From assembly GCF_050436995.1 (NCBI RefSeq), contig NC_134767.1, positions 9,486,001 through 9,550,000 of the forward strand: a stretch of DNA of 64,000 nucleotides, in the 5' to 3' direction. Below are positions 10,146-23,900 of this stretch, piece by piece. This stretch comes from Anticarsia gemmatalis (Eukaryota > Arthropoda > Insecta > Lepidoptera > Erebidae). The position numbers were made by a program, and so were the translations under genes. Position 1 is the stretch's first letter. The number at the start of each line of letters is the position of its first letter. Below the pieces are notes generated by a model, which was not told the origin of the DNA, did no database searches, and saw only the letters and a program-made list of their open reading frames with translations.

Positions 10146-12544
10146 GGTTTAAAAATCTTAGAAGTATGGCTATTGGATTTATATGATTGTATTTGAGAAG
10201 GTATAAAATAATATTATTTATTGAATAAAATTTTACGAGTACACAAATTGTAATGAAAAAAATATCACTAAAAGCTTTGAAAATAAAATTAAGGTAATGC
10301 TTAAAAGAGACGTCCACTTTTTGAATATTGATGAGCTTATAATAATTTACCTGCTTTGTCGAAATTTTATTGAGTAAGTGCTGTATTCAAAAACACTTCA
10401 TTTCAATCCTACAAAACCGAATTTTGATAGAATTTTAGTTGAATTTTGATCAAGGCGGAGATAATTAAAAATATGTTTTGAGATTTTTCTTTGATCTCTG
10501 CCTACCCCTTTGGGAAAAATACGTGATGTTATATATATTATGTATGTTTTTACATAGGCAGTTTATCCTCAAATTTTAAATTTCTTCTTTCTTGCTTGAA
10601 TTGACGCTTGAAATGTTAGATATAAAATATTAGTCATAAAATAAATGCGAAAGAACTAAACACAATAAGTAAATAGTATAAAAACGTTATATAAAGTAGG
10701 ATCTCATTACTATAATGTTGCCAGTAGAGAATTTTATGCCCCAATTTTAAATGTGTAGAAATTTATGTGTTTTTAATGTCTTAGCCTTAGAATGCCAAAG
10801 AATTTTCTAGTCTATTTTATCCTACTTGTGATACAATTTAGTTTAATTTATGCCCCAAATTTTGAAAAATACATCGCACCCTTAAAAATATTCAGGCCTA
10901 AGTCAACATTTCTGAAAATTTTGATATGAAAATATGGAAACTATCAAAATTATATTTCTATTATTATCTATCGGTTTGCGTAGACAGAGAGAGAAACAAT
11001 AATAATGACTCAGAAAATGTATTTGCCTCTTTCCCTCGACCCGCGCGTATACATTTATTCCATCAAAGATCAAATCTTGTAAAATTTCATATTTATAATT
11101 CAAAAAGCATGCATTTTATTCCAGCAATAAGTCAGAATTTAGAATCTTTAAACGCCATTGCCCAAAAACTTTATCGTATTATGCCTCTATATTATTAAGG
11201 GTGCGACAAGCTCAATATTCCAAATTATTTTGAGCCCAAAAAAATATTGTGATCATAGATATTGATGTCTATTTACATAATGGTTGTGTAGTTGCGAAAT
11301 ATAGTATATTATATAGTTATATATGTGTTAGCTGTCAATTCGGATATGTGATAGTATAGATCTAGTCACTGTTTCATATTATTACAAGTCATTGCATAAT
11401 CATTTGAAATTTCGTCCATAGGTAATATGAAAAGTAAAAGAAATTATAAGAGATTATTGACAAATTAGAAAAAATATTAACAAGAAACAAAAAACAAATG
11501 ACAAAATATATATTATAAATTACAATTATCAGGAAATATTCAAACAATTCTAAGGAAAATTTGCTCTTGAACAAGATATTTTTTTAAATTTTGCTCCCCC
11601 ATATTTTTAAATGTTTTATAAACTATCAACAAGTATTTGAAATCTTCAAAGCATCTTCTTTCAACGCATGTTTTTGAGAAAAAACATGTTGTGCGGACCC
11701 CACTACGTGGGATAAGGTCACTAAAAGAAACTCAAAAACTCGCTATTGTTCGTGAGAAGGAACAGCAATAAACTCACGGAAAGAGATTTGGCTGATGTTT
11801 TTTACAACTACCGCCCTGCCTAGCGTCAACCCCTATTTAAAAACCTTGACCTAAAGTATCTGGCTATAAACGGGAAAAAATGTAATGGCTCTTGTAAATC
11901 ATATCTTTGCTTTCTTTATAAGAAATATCAAACAAAATCTCGATGTAAAATATGCAATTAAACAGTCAATTTTCAAGGAATTTAAACTATCTGCTTTGCT
12001 TTGACTGTAACTTAAGTCATTTACCTACAGGTAATTTATAACATATCATAGTTATAAGAATCGCAAATTAATTTATGTAAATATAAGTGTATTTTAATAA
12101 AAATATATAAATTTATTATAATTTAAAACAAAAAAGACTGTATAGTGTTTTATTTTAATTTTTCGGATATTTTTTCGGATTTTAGACGTTTTTTTAAATG
12201 TCGAGTTTCGTGTTATTGTCTGCTACTTTGTAGGATTATTTGAATGTGTATATTTTTGTTATAAATGAGGTTAAATGTATTTGTATGTTGTGATCATAAT
12301 GAGAAGTTATTATAACGATTGATTCATCTTTTGATCATAAATGCTTTGATCTTATTTCAAACACAAACGACTATTTATAAATAGAAACCTATTATTTAGG
12401 CTGCGAGTAAAAATTTTTTGTGTAGGTATTTTTTTTTGTTCCTCTGTTGATGTAAGAGGTCGTGGGTTCAATTACTACAAGCAATGACTGCAAAGCCAAC
12501 AATTACCTATATTTTTACACTTATTAAATACATAATTTGTTTAA

Positions 12545-12665
12545 TACACTTATTGAGGGCATTCAAAGATCCCAACTCGCACTTGGCCAGCGTGGCGAAC
12601 TTAAGGCCTAACCCCTCGTTTGGGAGGAGAGCCTTGCCCAACAGTGGGACAGAAACGGGTTACAA
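12545..12665 (+). repeat. S3 SINE, 3' fragment
   Basis: Matches S3 from CACTTATTGAGGGCAT through CTTGCCCAACAGTGGGACAG. Confidence 0.65.
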
Positions 12666-12695
12666 AAATGTGACAAAAAGATTTTTCATAGACAT

Positions 12696-12915
12696 TCTAC
12701 TAATATTATAAATCCAAATATTTGTGAATATGTATGTATGGATGTTTGTTACTCTTTCACGCAAATACTACTCATCCGATTACGATGAAATTTAGTATGT
12801 AGGTAGCTGAAAACCCAGAATAACACATAGGTTACTTTTTATTGTGGAATTTTCGAGGGATCGGGATTTATACGGGAAGGGTTTCCACGCGGACGAAGTT
12901 GCGGGCGGCCTCTAG
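12696..12915 (+). mobile_element. Small non-autonomous Helitron, type B
   Basis: Starts TCTACTAATATTATAAAT and ends GTTGCGGGCGGCCTCTAG, followed by T. Its internal GAAATTTAGTATGTAGGTAG and CACGCGGACGAAGTTGCGGG match the reverse copy at 40364-40582. No ORF. Confidence 0.8.
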
Positions 12916-13448
12916 TTTATAATAACTTCTCATAATCACAAAAAACTTCAAATCTCCATATTATTGTTTATAGTTAATGTGCGTTGCTTACGTCCGTGTT
13001 AAATGTACGCTTTGTGTCAGCTAAATATAAGAATATTGCACATTATTGTGTGTTTTATTTAAACAACCTCAAATAGATCGCGTGGGGTGTGGGATGTTCC
13101 ATTCCATGATTTATAGCTGTGTTGTAGTGGTTAATAGAAATCAGACTATTCGTAAAATGCCTAGTTTTGAAAATATTGTGCGTATTTGATTGAAAATAAA
13201 ACAAATTTGATGAATTGTCGTGCTAGTGGGTTAAAATTTGGCATTTTGATTTTGCTTAACAGTTTACTTTTTCGAATTTAAAATATTAATTTAAGTTCAT
13301 TAAACTAGCTAACTAAAGCAGAACAATTTCATAGTAATTATTTTTGAATAAACAAAATTAAATAATTATAGAAATAACGTTTTGTCAAACTTTGGATGAA
13401 ACCCTTTTATTATTCTGCGATCCTTTACAATATGTATATTTTTCACAG

Positions 13449-14923
13449 GAATGCATAAACTCACTCGCCTCAGACGACCACACCGGTATGGATTCCTTCC
13501 ACGAATGTCTTCAGGAATACGGCGAAGGTCTAGAAGTAGTACAAATATGCCTCGAACCTGAAGAAGCCTCCATCAAAGATGAAGAACTATCAGCTCTCGG
13601 AGACCTTAGTTTTGATGACTACAAGAGAATAAAGAAAGAAATCATCATCGAAGACCCTAAAGAAATCAAAGTCAATGGAGTCACGGAAATGAAGTCTTCA
13701 AAGTCTGATGACTCTTTAGATGATCATGATGATGACATGACAATCACTGAGGATGATATTCTTGTAGCCCCGAGAGAACTACCTGACACTAGAAGTAAAT
13801 CAGCTGATAGGAAAGACGGGGACGGAGACAAGTGTCTATCTAAACAACAGAGCAAGGAAATATCAACCTCTGACGAAATGGTCTTCGCTGTCACTCCAAC
13901 AGGACTAGAAAGAATCAGCTTCGATAAGTACTGGAAAGACAACGATGTCAAAATAGACAGTCAATTAGAAAAAGTCAAAAGTGATGAGAGCTGGAAAGAA
14001 TGTCTCAACTCCCCTATAGATGATACAGTCAGTTTCTACGACGCTACTACAAGGATCTCTGTCCAAGAAGAAAACAACTCACTACTGTACATAGATCACG
14101 AGATCGACGGCTACGAAACATGTCTGGACGAAGATTCGTCATCACAAAAGTGTAATTTAAAAAGCGATCGTAAAATGAACGGGGATACTGAGATCAAAGA
14201 GATTAGTAAACAAGAAAAAATAGCTTTTAAAAACAAAGACAACGATGTAAGTGCCAAAATAGTGAGCGTGGAATCTCCTGAACATACGGGTGGCGATGAC
14301 GAGTCGTACGGCCACCCGTACGTGCAGGAACACATTATAAAACAGATGAAATCACTCCGAATAGAGCCGTTGAACATAAATATTTGTACGAAGAAGAAAA
14401 AACGCAGTCCAACGAAACCGTCCAAGCATGAGAGTCCGAGGATTCAGTGCGTGGAATATTACAACGATCAAGCGGAATGCTTGAAGGAGATACGACAGAA
14501 GAAGCTCGAGGAAGAAGAGAAGAAACACAAAGAGGAACAGAAAAAGATTTTACAGATTAATTTGGCGACGATGGAGAAGAAAGTGCAGAAAGTGAAATTG
14601 AAACAGCAGGCAAGTGAGGACTCGACTGATGCTGAAACGAACTACGACCCGAGTTGTCACAAGTGCTTTTTGGAGAACTATGCTTACGCTATAACTCAAG
14701 CGTATATGGCAGAGGCGAATGCGTGTAAATATTGTGAAGTGATTAGAGAGATGTTGGAAGTGCCGAAGAACGCGAGTAGACGGGGTTCGGCTCCCGCGCT
14801 GGTGAACTTGGACAGTGGGTGTTCGGAGACTGATGACGAGGATCTGTTGATGGTGCCCGTGGTGAAGGACAGGAGGAAGTCTGCTGGGCCGCTGAAATTT
14901 CCTATGTCTTCCAGACGACCGAG
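13449..14923 (+). CDS. inaD: inaD-like exon: giant linker exon with CxxC pairs
   Basis: 1,475 bp, after TTTTCACAG, phase 0 in and phase 2 (AG) out before GTTAGT. The frame starts ECINSLASDDHTGMD; the first ATG in frame is 13488. Content: about 370 acidic, Ser/Asp-rich residues with no known fold; a Lys/Glu coiled coil (LKEIRQKKLEEEEKKHKEE, about residues 345-390); CHKC and CKYC at exon residues 403-406 and 426-429, possibly zinc-binding; then Ser-rich motifs RRGSA and RRKSA. MUPP1, as I recall it, has an extra PDZ at this place; none is visible here. The frame runs past the donor to a stop at 14994-14996. Confidence 0.8.
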
Positions 14924-17900
14924 GTTAGTGATCTTTAGTGTAATTGTTTATTTTGTATTAGGGGCCATAAAAGCAGTATGTAAACTCAAAGCCTAGTGAT
15001 TAAGCAATCGTTTCATCACTTCATTATCGAGACAAAGTTTCTTTATTTAAGAATGTATTAGGAGTAATTAGGTTGCAGTGCAAGATATTTAAATTGATTA
15101 AAGGAAACAATAGCAACATTTCTGTTTTACTTCAAACTTTGTTAAATTAGCATAATAGAAAAATAGATTGCTGATTTCCCAAAAACTTAACTCCATTTTG
15201 ATCTTTTTTCACATACCGTATTGTCAAAACAGTTAAACGTTTTTGATACCAATCGATTTTATTTTTAATATTTAGTCCTCCAAATTATATTATTATGTAG
15301 TTAAGAGTAAGTTTTCCACACACACATACATTTTAAGATGAAAGACACTTCATGAAATCTTTATATACTAACAAGACTATTATTATCTCATTACATTATT
15401 TACAAAACATATAAAACAAGCACGCATTGCACTCGTCATAGTTTTCAGGAGCACGTGACACTAATGCGATGAAACCTTACTTCAGCAGGCTTATGTCTAT
15501 CTCTTTAAACTATACCGTTTATATACAAAACACAACCATATCTCAAAAAGAATAAAGTTCATTTTTATTTAAACATAACCGTCCTTAGTGATGTGACATT
15601 AACATCTGATGATAAACTATTATCGACCTTATTTTTATTAGAATAAAGTTAAATTTGCTTTGGCGATTTTAGTTCTAGTTTATGAAAAATGGATATGTGT
15701 CGTATTTTGTGGGGTGTAAGGTTCATTTTTCTTTGTGAATATTTGGGAAGGTTGTTCTTATAAATGTGTTTATACGAACTTCAAGTTCAAGTTGTCTAAG
15801 TCATTCGATTCACGTGATCTCAGGGACTATTGATATTGTTTCTCTTATTTCTGGGTGAGTGTTGTATTTTAAACCTTATATGTAAAGGAATAAGGGTCTT
15901 TGAATGGTAAGAATACTCAAAAGTATGACGTATGTGTTAATATTGGATAATATAAAGGAAAACATTGTTTTCAAAATCACGTTTGTAAATAAATTAAATT
16001 GCCTCAATAGCATTTTTGAAGTCTTGACAATGAGGACTACAGATTTGGATCCCGAAACAGGTAGTGTAGTTAATTTTCTGTGAAAGAGTCTTTATTTCAG
16101 CTATCTCCGATATACAATAAGCCTGTAGGTATTAGTCCATTAGTATTAGTGTTCCTCATTTTTAAATGATTAATTTGATATTCTTCCATCTTATTTCCAG
16201 ACCTCTTTGTCCCACTGTTGGGCAAAAGCCTCCGCTTTTCCTTCAACAATTTCCTATAGTGAGCAATTTTCCCCCAATATCTATTTTATAAAAAAAGCAG
16301 CTACATAAGGAACAGAAACACCACAATTAAAGAGTATACAAATTACTATTTTCTGAACATCGAAATCTTTAGTATCAACAATAAATAGCAAAAAACACAA
16401 GCAAACTCACCAACAAAAGCTAGCTAAGCGAATAAAAAAGGACAACTGAGATAGAATTACGTCGCATTAATTTGGCTAAGTGTATCCCACTCGAGGGAGT
16501 TCTAATGTAATGACTGTACCTGTGGGGAGTGAAAGTTTATCGTTCTATTAACATACTGTTGTAGGGAAGGTGGTTTAAATTCATTTTGTTAGTTCACAAG
16601 TAAGGAATATTGGAATATTTTTATAGATATGAAGCATGGAATTTGTTTATTAGCTGACTTTTCAACGTAAGTTTTGAATGCAAGGGTTTCTGGGCTTTCT
16701 TACTGGTTCTACCTTCTGAACTCGCGGTAAGTTCATAGTCTGTAATTTTGACAATCGTATTATGCGATTAATTTAAAATAATATGTGAAAGTTTTGCTTT
16801 GCTTTGCTTGTATTTAAGCCTTAGGTATTAAACTGCTGAACATAATAAATATTCAGCAATGCTTTGGTGTTTAATTCTTCATTAAAGAGATTTTAAAAAG
16901 CCTTAAAATCTAAATAATCTTTTGTTGGCGTATTACTACAGGCTGATTCCCTTGAAGGATTCAAAAGCTACATTATTTTATTATGGACTTATGGAATAAA
17001 GAAAAATATGTGTTAGTAGAGCAGTTAATATGCGAATTGTGTCATGAAATAATGAGTCACCTTACGAAACAAGTAGTAGTAAGTTTTCCTTTATAATCAT
17101 AATAAGCCTAAAACAGACCACTGCTGGATATAAGCCCTTTTATATTGGACGCTACAGAAAATGGACCTTTTATCTAGCCCTTCAACATTTGACAAAAATA
17201 AATAAATATTTTACTAAAATTGCGAGGCAAAGTCACGGTCGAAACCTAGTTAATACGGCAATAAAAATCGCGTGATCGTTTATCTAGTTTATAATAAAGT
17301 AATATGAAGTAGTCTGTATAGAAAATTAATATAAAATAAAATCCTGGCCGAGGCTTATAAGGGATTAAAGAAAACAGTAGTGTTGCGACTTATTGTGTTT
17401 ATGTGTGTCATTATCGATGTTGTCGATGTTTTTGAAGGATTATTGTAACACACAACTGGTTTTCGAAACATTAACACATTATTTTTTATGATATTTCACT
17501 GTCTTTGAAGACAAATTGACGTGTGATAGAACTCTAAGTTTAATGTGTGAGTGTATTCTTTATTTTACAACTATTTGTTTATTTTTACAATTGAAATAAT
17601 ATAATCAAAGCTATATTTGGACTATAACATAATTATTCTTTAGTTTCCAAAATCCTTTTGTTTTACAAAGATATCTAAAAGTGGAATATTTTAAAAAGCT
17701 GAAAGACAGCAAACTAATTTTCATATGTATTATGTATTGTGTATTTGATTTATCTAAAGAAATCAAATCCATATCATCTGATCCAATCTACTTGACTTTT
17801 GCACTACATGTAATTACAGAGTAAAAACAGGCTAATAGGTACTTGTAGTGGTCAAAAATATAACTTCATATATTAATTAATATAATTAGTGCAAAATAAC

Positions 17901-20900
17901 TTTAAACATCATCAAACACACGTCATAATAACACAGAAATAGCAAAAATCCTTCAAAGGTCATTACCCTATATAAAACTGCAACAAATCATTAACTACAT
18001 AACTCATGTTAGCAGGCACATAAGTAAAACTGTTACTTAAATAAATATACTAATGAGAGCACATCAATTCGTTGGCAGTGTGTTTACATCTTGCAATACA
18101 GTCGGTGGGAAATTAATGAGAATGCTGATGTTTAGTAAATGACTTCATGTCTATAAAACTTGTTTTTGTAGGTTAGATTTTTGAACTATTTGCTATATTC
18201 TAGTCATTTTGTTAATTTGAAATTTCAAGAAGATTCTAATAATTATTTTTTGGTTATTATTGATAAAAAGAAACAATCACATGTCAACACAGAAATACAA
18301 TTATTCACTTTGTTTATTAAGTCATACTCAATCTGCCAAAAATCTTTACACCATGGTTTTGAGAATGAACAAATGAAACATCATTTGCTGACAATACACG
18401 TGGAATAAGAGATAACGTTTGAGTTGCATGGTACCCGTTACTTATAAATTACCTATCATTCTTGTCCCTCAAAAATCTATGCTTATAACCACAAAACAGA
18501 ACATAACATAATAACATTTAAATAAAATAACTAATCTATTTATGTATCACATATTACAGCTTAATTTCAATTATCATTTGAATAACTCCTACAAATCGAT
18601 CTTAAAACAAAAAACATTACTCTATCTCTGCTCCACTTAAAAATTCTATCGACAAAAACATCGACAAGTCCCGTCCCTATTAGAAAATTGTTAATACCCG
18701 TAATTGAGTTAGGCAGAGGCGACCTCATTGCTCCATTGTAGGTAGTTCGCCGGACAACGACTAACGTTCCTTTTACATACACTTTCGGCTTGGGTATTTT
18801 CGACTTTCGGCTTACGGCTTACGGCTTTCGGCTTCCAATCGTTCTGATAGACTTGGGATCTGGATATGTAGTGTTGGCTACTGTGCTGTTTGAGTTTATC
18901 GGTAAGTTCATATTTTTGGTGTACTTTAATGCAAAACACTTCAGTTAAGATGTAGAATAGCAGAAAATGATAATCATTAGCAATTTATTTGAAAAACTGA
19001 ACACTATTTGAAATAAGATAATACAAATTAGGTTAGTGTAAAATCAAGGACTTCCAAGACAGGGGCTTCTTTTCTGTTCGAATACTTTTATATGTCATTC
19101 ATTGAAAGTGAATAAGAAAATGGAAACAAGAATTTATAGATATGATAGTTTAATTAAAACTTTACAAATATTTTACTTGACTTATTTATCAGAGCATTTT
19201 ACAGTAATGCTGTGTGATGCCGTCGATAGTACACTATCCATATAACACACTCCGAGTTACAAATTCAATTCCCGGGTCGGACAAAGTACTATTTTTTGTA
19301 GAATTTTATATTTCCACGGGTAATGGAGTATCGATGAGTCACTAATATATTTAATCACTCTGTCTACACCTTTTATTACAATTGCAATTTCATTGACTAA
19401 AAATAATACAGTTAGTTAGTTAGTTAAAATAGCGGTACTTTGGTACGGTGGTCTCTGCCTACCCCTATGGGAAAAGGCATGGTATTAAGTATGTACGTAT
19501 GTATGTATTTTTGTATGTCTGTTTGTATGTTTGTAAAAATAACAGACACCTACATCTCTACCTATCCAAACACAACGTCATACCGGATACGCGTAGTATT
19601 TACTTAAACGCAATACACTTAAACAATAGCTGGTAGTTTGCATCAGTTATGAACACGCAAACGCTACGAGTGATCAGTCTTTACATGCGTGACTGTTTGT
19701 TTGTTTGTTTGTACTAAATTGTACGTAATTGTTATGTTGTCAGTGCCAGTTGCCAGTTGCGCTCACGTAAATGATCAGGCGGTTAAGCAAACCGTGGCGC
19801 GGTCAATCTGTAGATGGGTGAGCGTATAGTGGTATTTGAAATGAGAGTCTCTGTGTTTCGGAGAGCACGTAAATAGTAAATTCCGGTGGTTGTCAAAGCT
19901 ATGTCAAAGGCCTATCGGGCGGCTTGTAGGTACAACTTTGACGCTAGGTTGACCACTAACCAAAAAGATAAGGGATTTTCTGTAACAGTACTAGAAAAGG
20001 GGGGACTCAAGGCCTGATTATCTCCTCGAATTAAGGAAGAACAACCTCGACCTACTCGCTGGCTTAGTACAGAGTTGAATAAAATATACAAAAATGTGAA
20101 AGAAACTATTTTTGACCGTATCTTTTGTTATACTCTTATGGAAAAACTGAAAATTTTATTATCATTTGAAGTATTCGACTTTTCGCAATACTATCATGTT
20201 TTCCTTATATACACTTTGAATATAGCAAAAAATCCTTCATCTTGACTCATGGCTATTTAGTTAATAATGTACTGTTCAGTTACATGCTTACAAATATTTG
20301 AAAACACTTAGTTTAACGGTGTCGTTAAAATAGATGATCTCTTTCAAGTCGATGTGTTGCGATGTGTTTATAAACTACACTCGTAAACAGCTCTGAGTTG
20401 TTTGGCGTTCTTTTAACATGTACTTTGTAAATATACCTCTACTATTACTATTTATATTTACAAGTACTTTGTAACCCATAAATAATTCCATAGCGCATTT
20501 ATGTTTTGTCGAGTATCGAGAGTTTGACGTTTAAATTATACTTCAAACTTAGTTCCTACAAAGCCCGCCAGGGGCGCTGATTGGGTCTTCATACAAAATT
20601 TCTTAAAGGATTAATGCGCAATCGACAACCAGAGCCACTTTGGACAACAAATAATGTTTTATTTTGGACAACTCACACACGGTCATCTTATTCCAAACTA
20701 AGCAGAGCTTGTATTATGGTAACCAGATAACTGATAAACATACTTATATAATTCTTATAGCTATGCTGTTTGCTTTACTTTCTGGGAAATATAAGCTACT
20801 TTTAGTATCTATTAACATATGACGCGCCAACTTTTTAGTAACCAATTATACTATTATTAATATTGCAATACGATCAATATTTTTATGCACTTACATTGAA

Positions 20901-23900
20901 ACTAGAATGCTGTTTTAAAGCTATTGCATCAATAATATCAGCGTTTTTAAATCTAAACAACATTTGTCACTAAAACTTCTACTAAACATTATACCCTATT
21001 TCACCTCATAGCTATCAAAACTGCAGCATCCATACTAACGAGATGACACGCTAGACTAAGCAGAAAACTACTGAACAATTAACATCAAAGTGGACCACAT
21101 TTATATTGGGATGTTATGTAAACACTTTTATGTTTCAATAGGCTTTATATCAGTTAAATTACAACTGACTAGCCATATGATTCTGTTGTCGTAAAATTTG
21201 GCTAAACCCCTACTTGTGATATTATAAATGTGAAAGTAATTTTGTTTGTCAGTTTGTCTGTTACGCTTTCACGTCTACAGAACCGATTTTTATAAAATTT
21301 GGTGCAAAGAAAGATCTGACCTTAAGAAAAAATATAGGCTACTTTTGATTGCATAAAAAGGGGTAGAAAGTGTTAGAATTGGATGAATGTTTGGACTCAA
21401 GGGTCTAGCCTCAAAATCGTTATAGACCAACTGATAGATCTTCGCATTAAAAATACTTTTACGGGTCCCCTCGTATTTGTAATCTACTCTGTCAAAAAAG
21501 TATATTACTTTGTGCCGTATTTTGAATATGTAAAATCTTTAGTAGCAGATTTGCAGGTTGACTTTTAATTTTAATAAACAAAATAAACCGAAGTAGGTAT
21601 CTTTTATTACCACTTTGAAAGTTTTCTTGACAAAATAATCAAACCCGCGAACTCCGTAGAACAGCGCCGTAATTACTCTTTTAACTTCAAATCAAATCAT
21701 TCCCATCAATACAATTTCTCAGAGCACATGTTTTATCACGTGTCATCAGTTTTTCATCGATGTCTCTTGCGTTTATTCATGGAAGTAATTTCCTATACAT
21801 TGTGATTGTTCTGTCATTTAGTAGTTAATTACATAGTGATATCTGAACAATTGATGCAATGATTCTGTTGAATTGTCATTATGATTAGATGCTCGATGTG
21901 GCAAGGAGAGAATTTTTAATTTTTTATCGGTGACTAAATTTTCATTTTAGAAACTAAATATTTAAGATCTTTTTCATCAAAAGGATGTGAAAATCTAGTG
22001 GGTATTTCCTTTCATAAAAAGTAAAGCAGTGATAGCCGTGTGGTCTAAACATTTGCCTTTCACGCTAGGCGTCGCGGGTTCGAAACCAAGGCAACACGCC
22101 TATGAATTTCCGAATATCTATACTAATATTATAAAGCTGAAGAGTTTGTTTGTTTGTTTGTTTGAACGCGCTAATCTAGGGAACCACTGGTCCGATTTGA
22201 AAAATTATTTCAGTGTTAGACAGCCCATTTATTGAGGAAGGCTATAGGCTATATATCATCAAGCTACGACCAATAGGAGCAGAGTACCAGTGAAAAATGT
22301 TACAAAAACGGGGAAAATTATGTGACGCAAGCGAAGTTGCGCGGGTCAGCTAGTGTTTAATAAAAATAATTCCAATATTTAGTACTAAGGGTATAAATAT
22401 AAATACACGACGATTACAGAAATATCTCACTCAAGTAATGCAAAACTACGAACAAAATGTTTTACGGTTGTTATTATTTCATATAACTGTCGATATATAG
22501 TATCAGCTACATATCGACAGTCAACAGTGAGACCGCACCTCTCTATGATTGATTTTTCATGCACCTTGTACTGTCGCGTACAAACGCATTACAGTCATAG
22601 TTATTTATATAAATTAGGTGAAAACACAGGTTATCGTTATGATATTAACCTGAATACAAATGCATTTTGTATGTCATTAGTTATACAATAGTCTATTGAA
22701 TTTATTGTTTTGTTTATTTATTAAATACATATTATCCGTATTAGTATTCAAAATTTCTCCTTTTGTTAAGCTTTTACGATTCAACCGCTGAACAGATTTT
22801 GCTGCAATGTAACGTTGTAGTTGAAGAGCTGTGGGTTAAAATAAGCGTCATTCTTTTCAAAATGTTATCAATACGAGGCCTAAAACCAAGGCGAGCTGTG
22901 AGCTATTTTTCATCAAAATTAGCCCATCGTTTTAGCATCAAAGAGCAACAAACAGCATACATCCTCACAAACTTTCGCATTTATAATATTGGTACGATTA
23001 GTTCCACTTTTGTGTACAACAGTATTTAGTAAAAAGTGTCAGACACTCAGGTGATGATTCCACTCTATTACATGTGACACGACGGTGCACTTTTAATATC
23101 ACGCTCGATCGCGCCGAGCCGGCTTTTGTTCTCACTGGGTTTGTTTACTACTATACTGGAGTGTTTGATTGTAAAACTGGGGTTTTAGGTCACTTATAAT
23201 GAGAGGAATATTTTTTAATAGCTACTACACTCGTATTAGTCAAAGCGTGATGTTATATAAATAAATAAAATAAATGTAACCCATTACTGTCCCACTGCAG
23301 GGCAAGGGTCTCCTCCCGTAATGAGGGAGGGGTTAGGCCTTGAGTCCACCACGCTGGCCAAGTGCGGGTTGGGGACTTTGCATGCCCTCAATAAATGTAT
23401 TAAACAAATTTTAGGCATGCAAGGTTTCCTCACGATGTTTTCCTTCACCGTTGGAGCATGTGATAATTATTTCTAATACACACATAACTTCGAAAAGTCA
23501 TTGGTGTGTTGCCTCGGATTCGAACCTGCGACCACTGGCGTGGGAGGTGTCAACTTATACCACTCGGCTATCACTGCTCGTGATGTTATATCTATACTAA
23601 TATTATAAAGCTGAAGAGTTTGTTTGTTTGTTTGATTGTTTGTTTGTTTGTTTGTTTGAACGCGCTAATCTCAGTAACTACTGGTCCGATTTGAAAAATT
23701 CTTTCAGTGTTAGATAGTCCATTTATCGAGGAAGGCTATAGGCTATATATTATTACGCTACGACTAATAGGATTGGAGTAGCAACGAGAAATGTTACAAA
23801 AACGGGGAGAATTATGACGCATTCTCTCTTATGTGACGCAAGCGAAGTTGCGCGGGTCAGCTAGTACCTTATATCCTTCTTAAAAAAAGAGTCAATACAA

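Larger units (their letters stand above)
9475..13448 (+). other. Probable Patj 3' UTR and spacer or intron before the large inaD exon
   Basis: AT-rich with no coding signal. Holds two S3 SINE fragments (10050-10145, 12545-12665), a low-complexity copy of the Patj-intron repeat (about 11620-11690) and a small Helitron (12696-12915). AATAAA at 12096-12101 followed by TGTATAGTGTTTTATTTT is the most poly(A)-site-like stretch. In the fusion reading, all of this is intron. Confidence 0.45.

Noticed and set aside
10926..11198. 90-codon open frame as a gene
   Set aside because: No splice or coding signature and AT-driven composition in a probable UTR or spacer.
18709..18939. Open frame over a tandem TTCGGCTT stretch as a gene
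   Set aside because: Produced by the tandem repeat (SRKPK); no acceptor or donor in a phase compatible with the inaD-like gene.
22028..22100. tRNA-like gene
   Set aside because: Belongs to an S3-type SINE head interrupted by a Helitron; no acceptor stem pairs.
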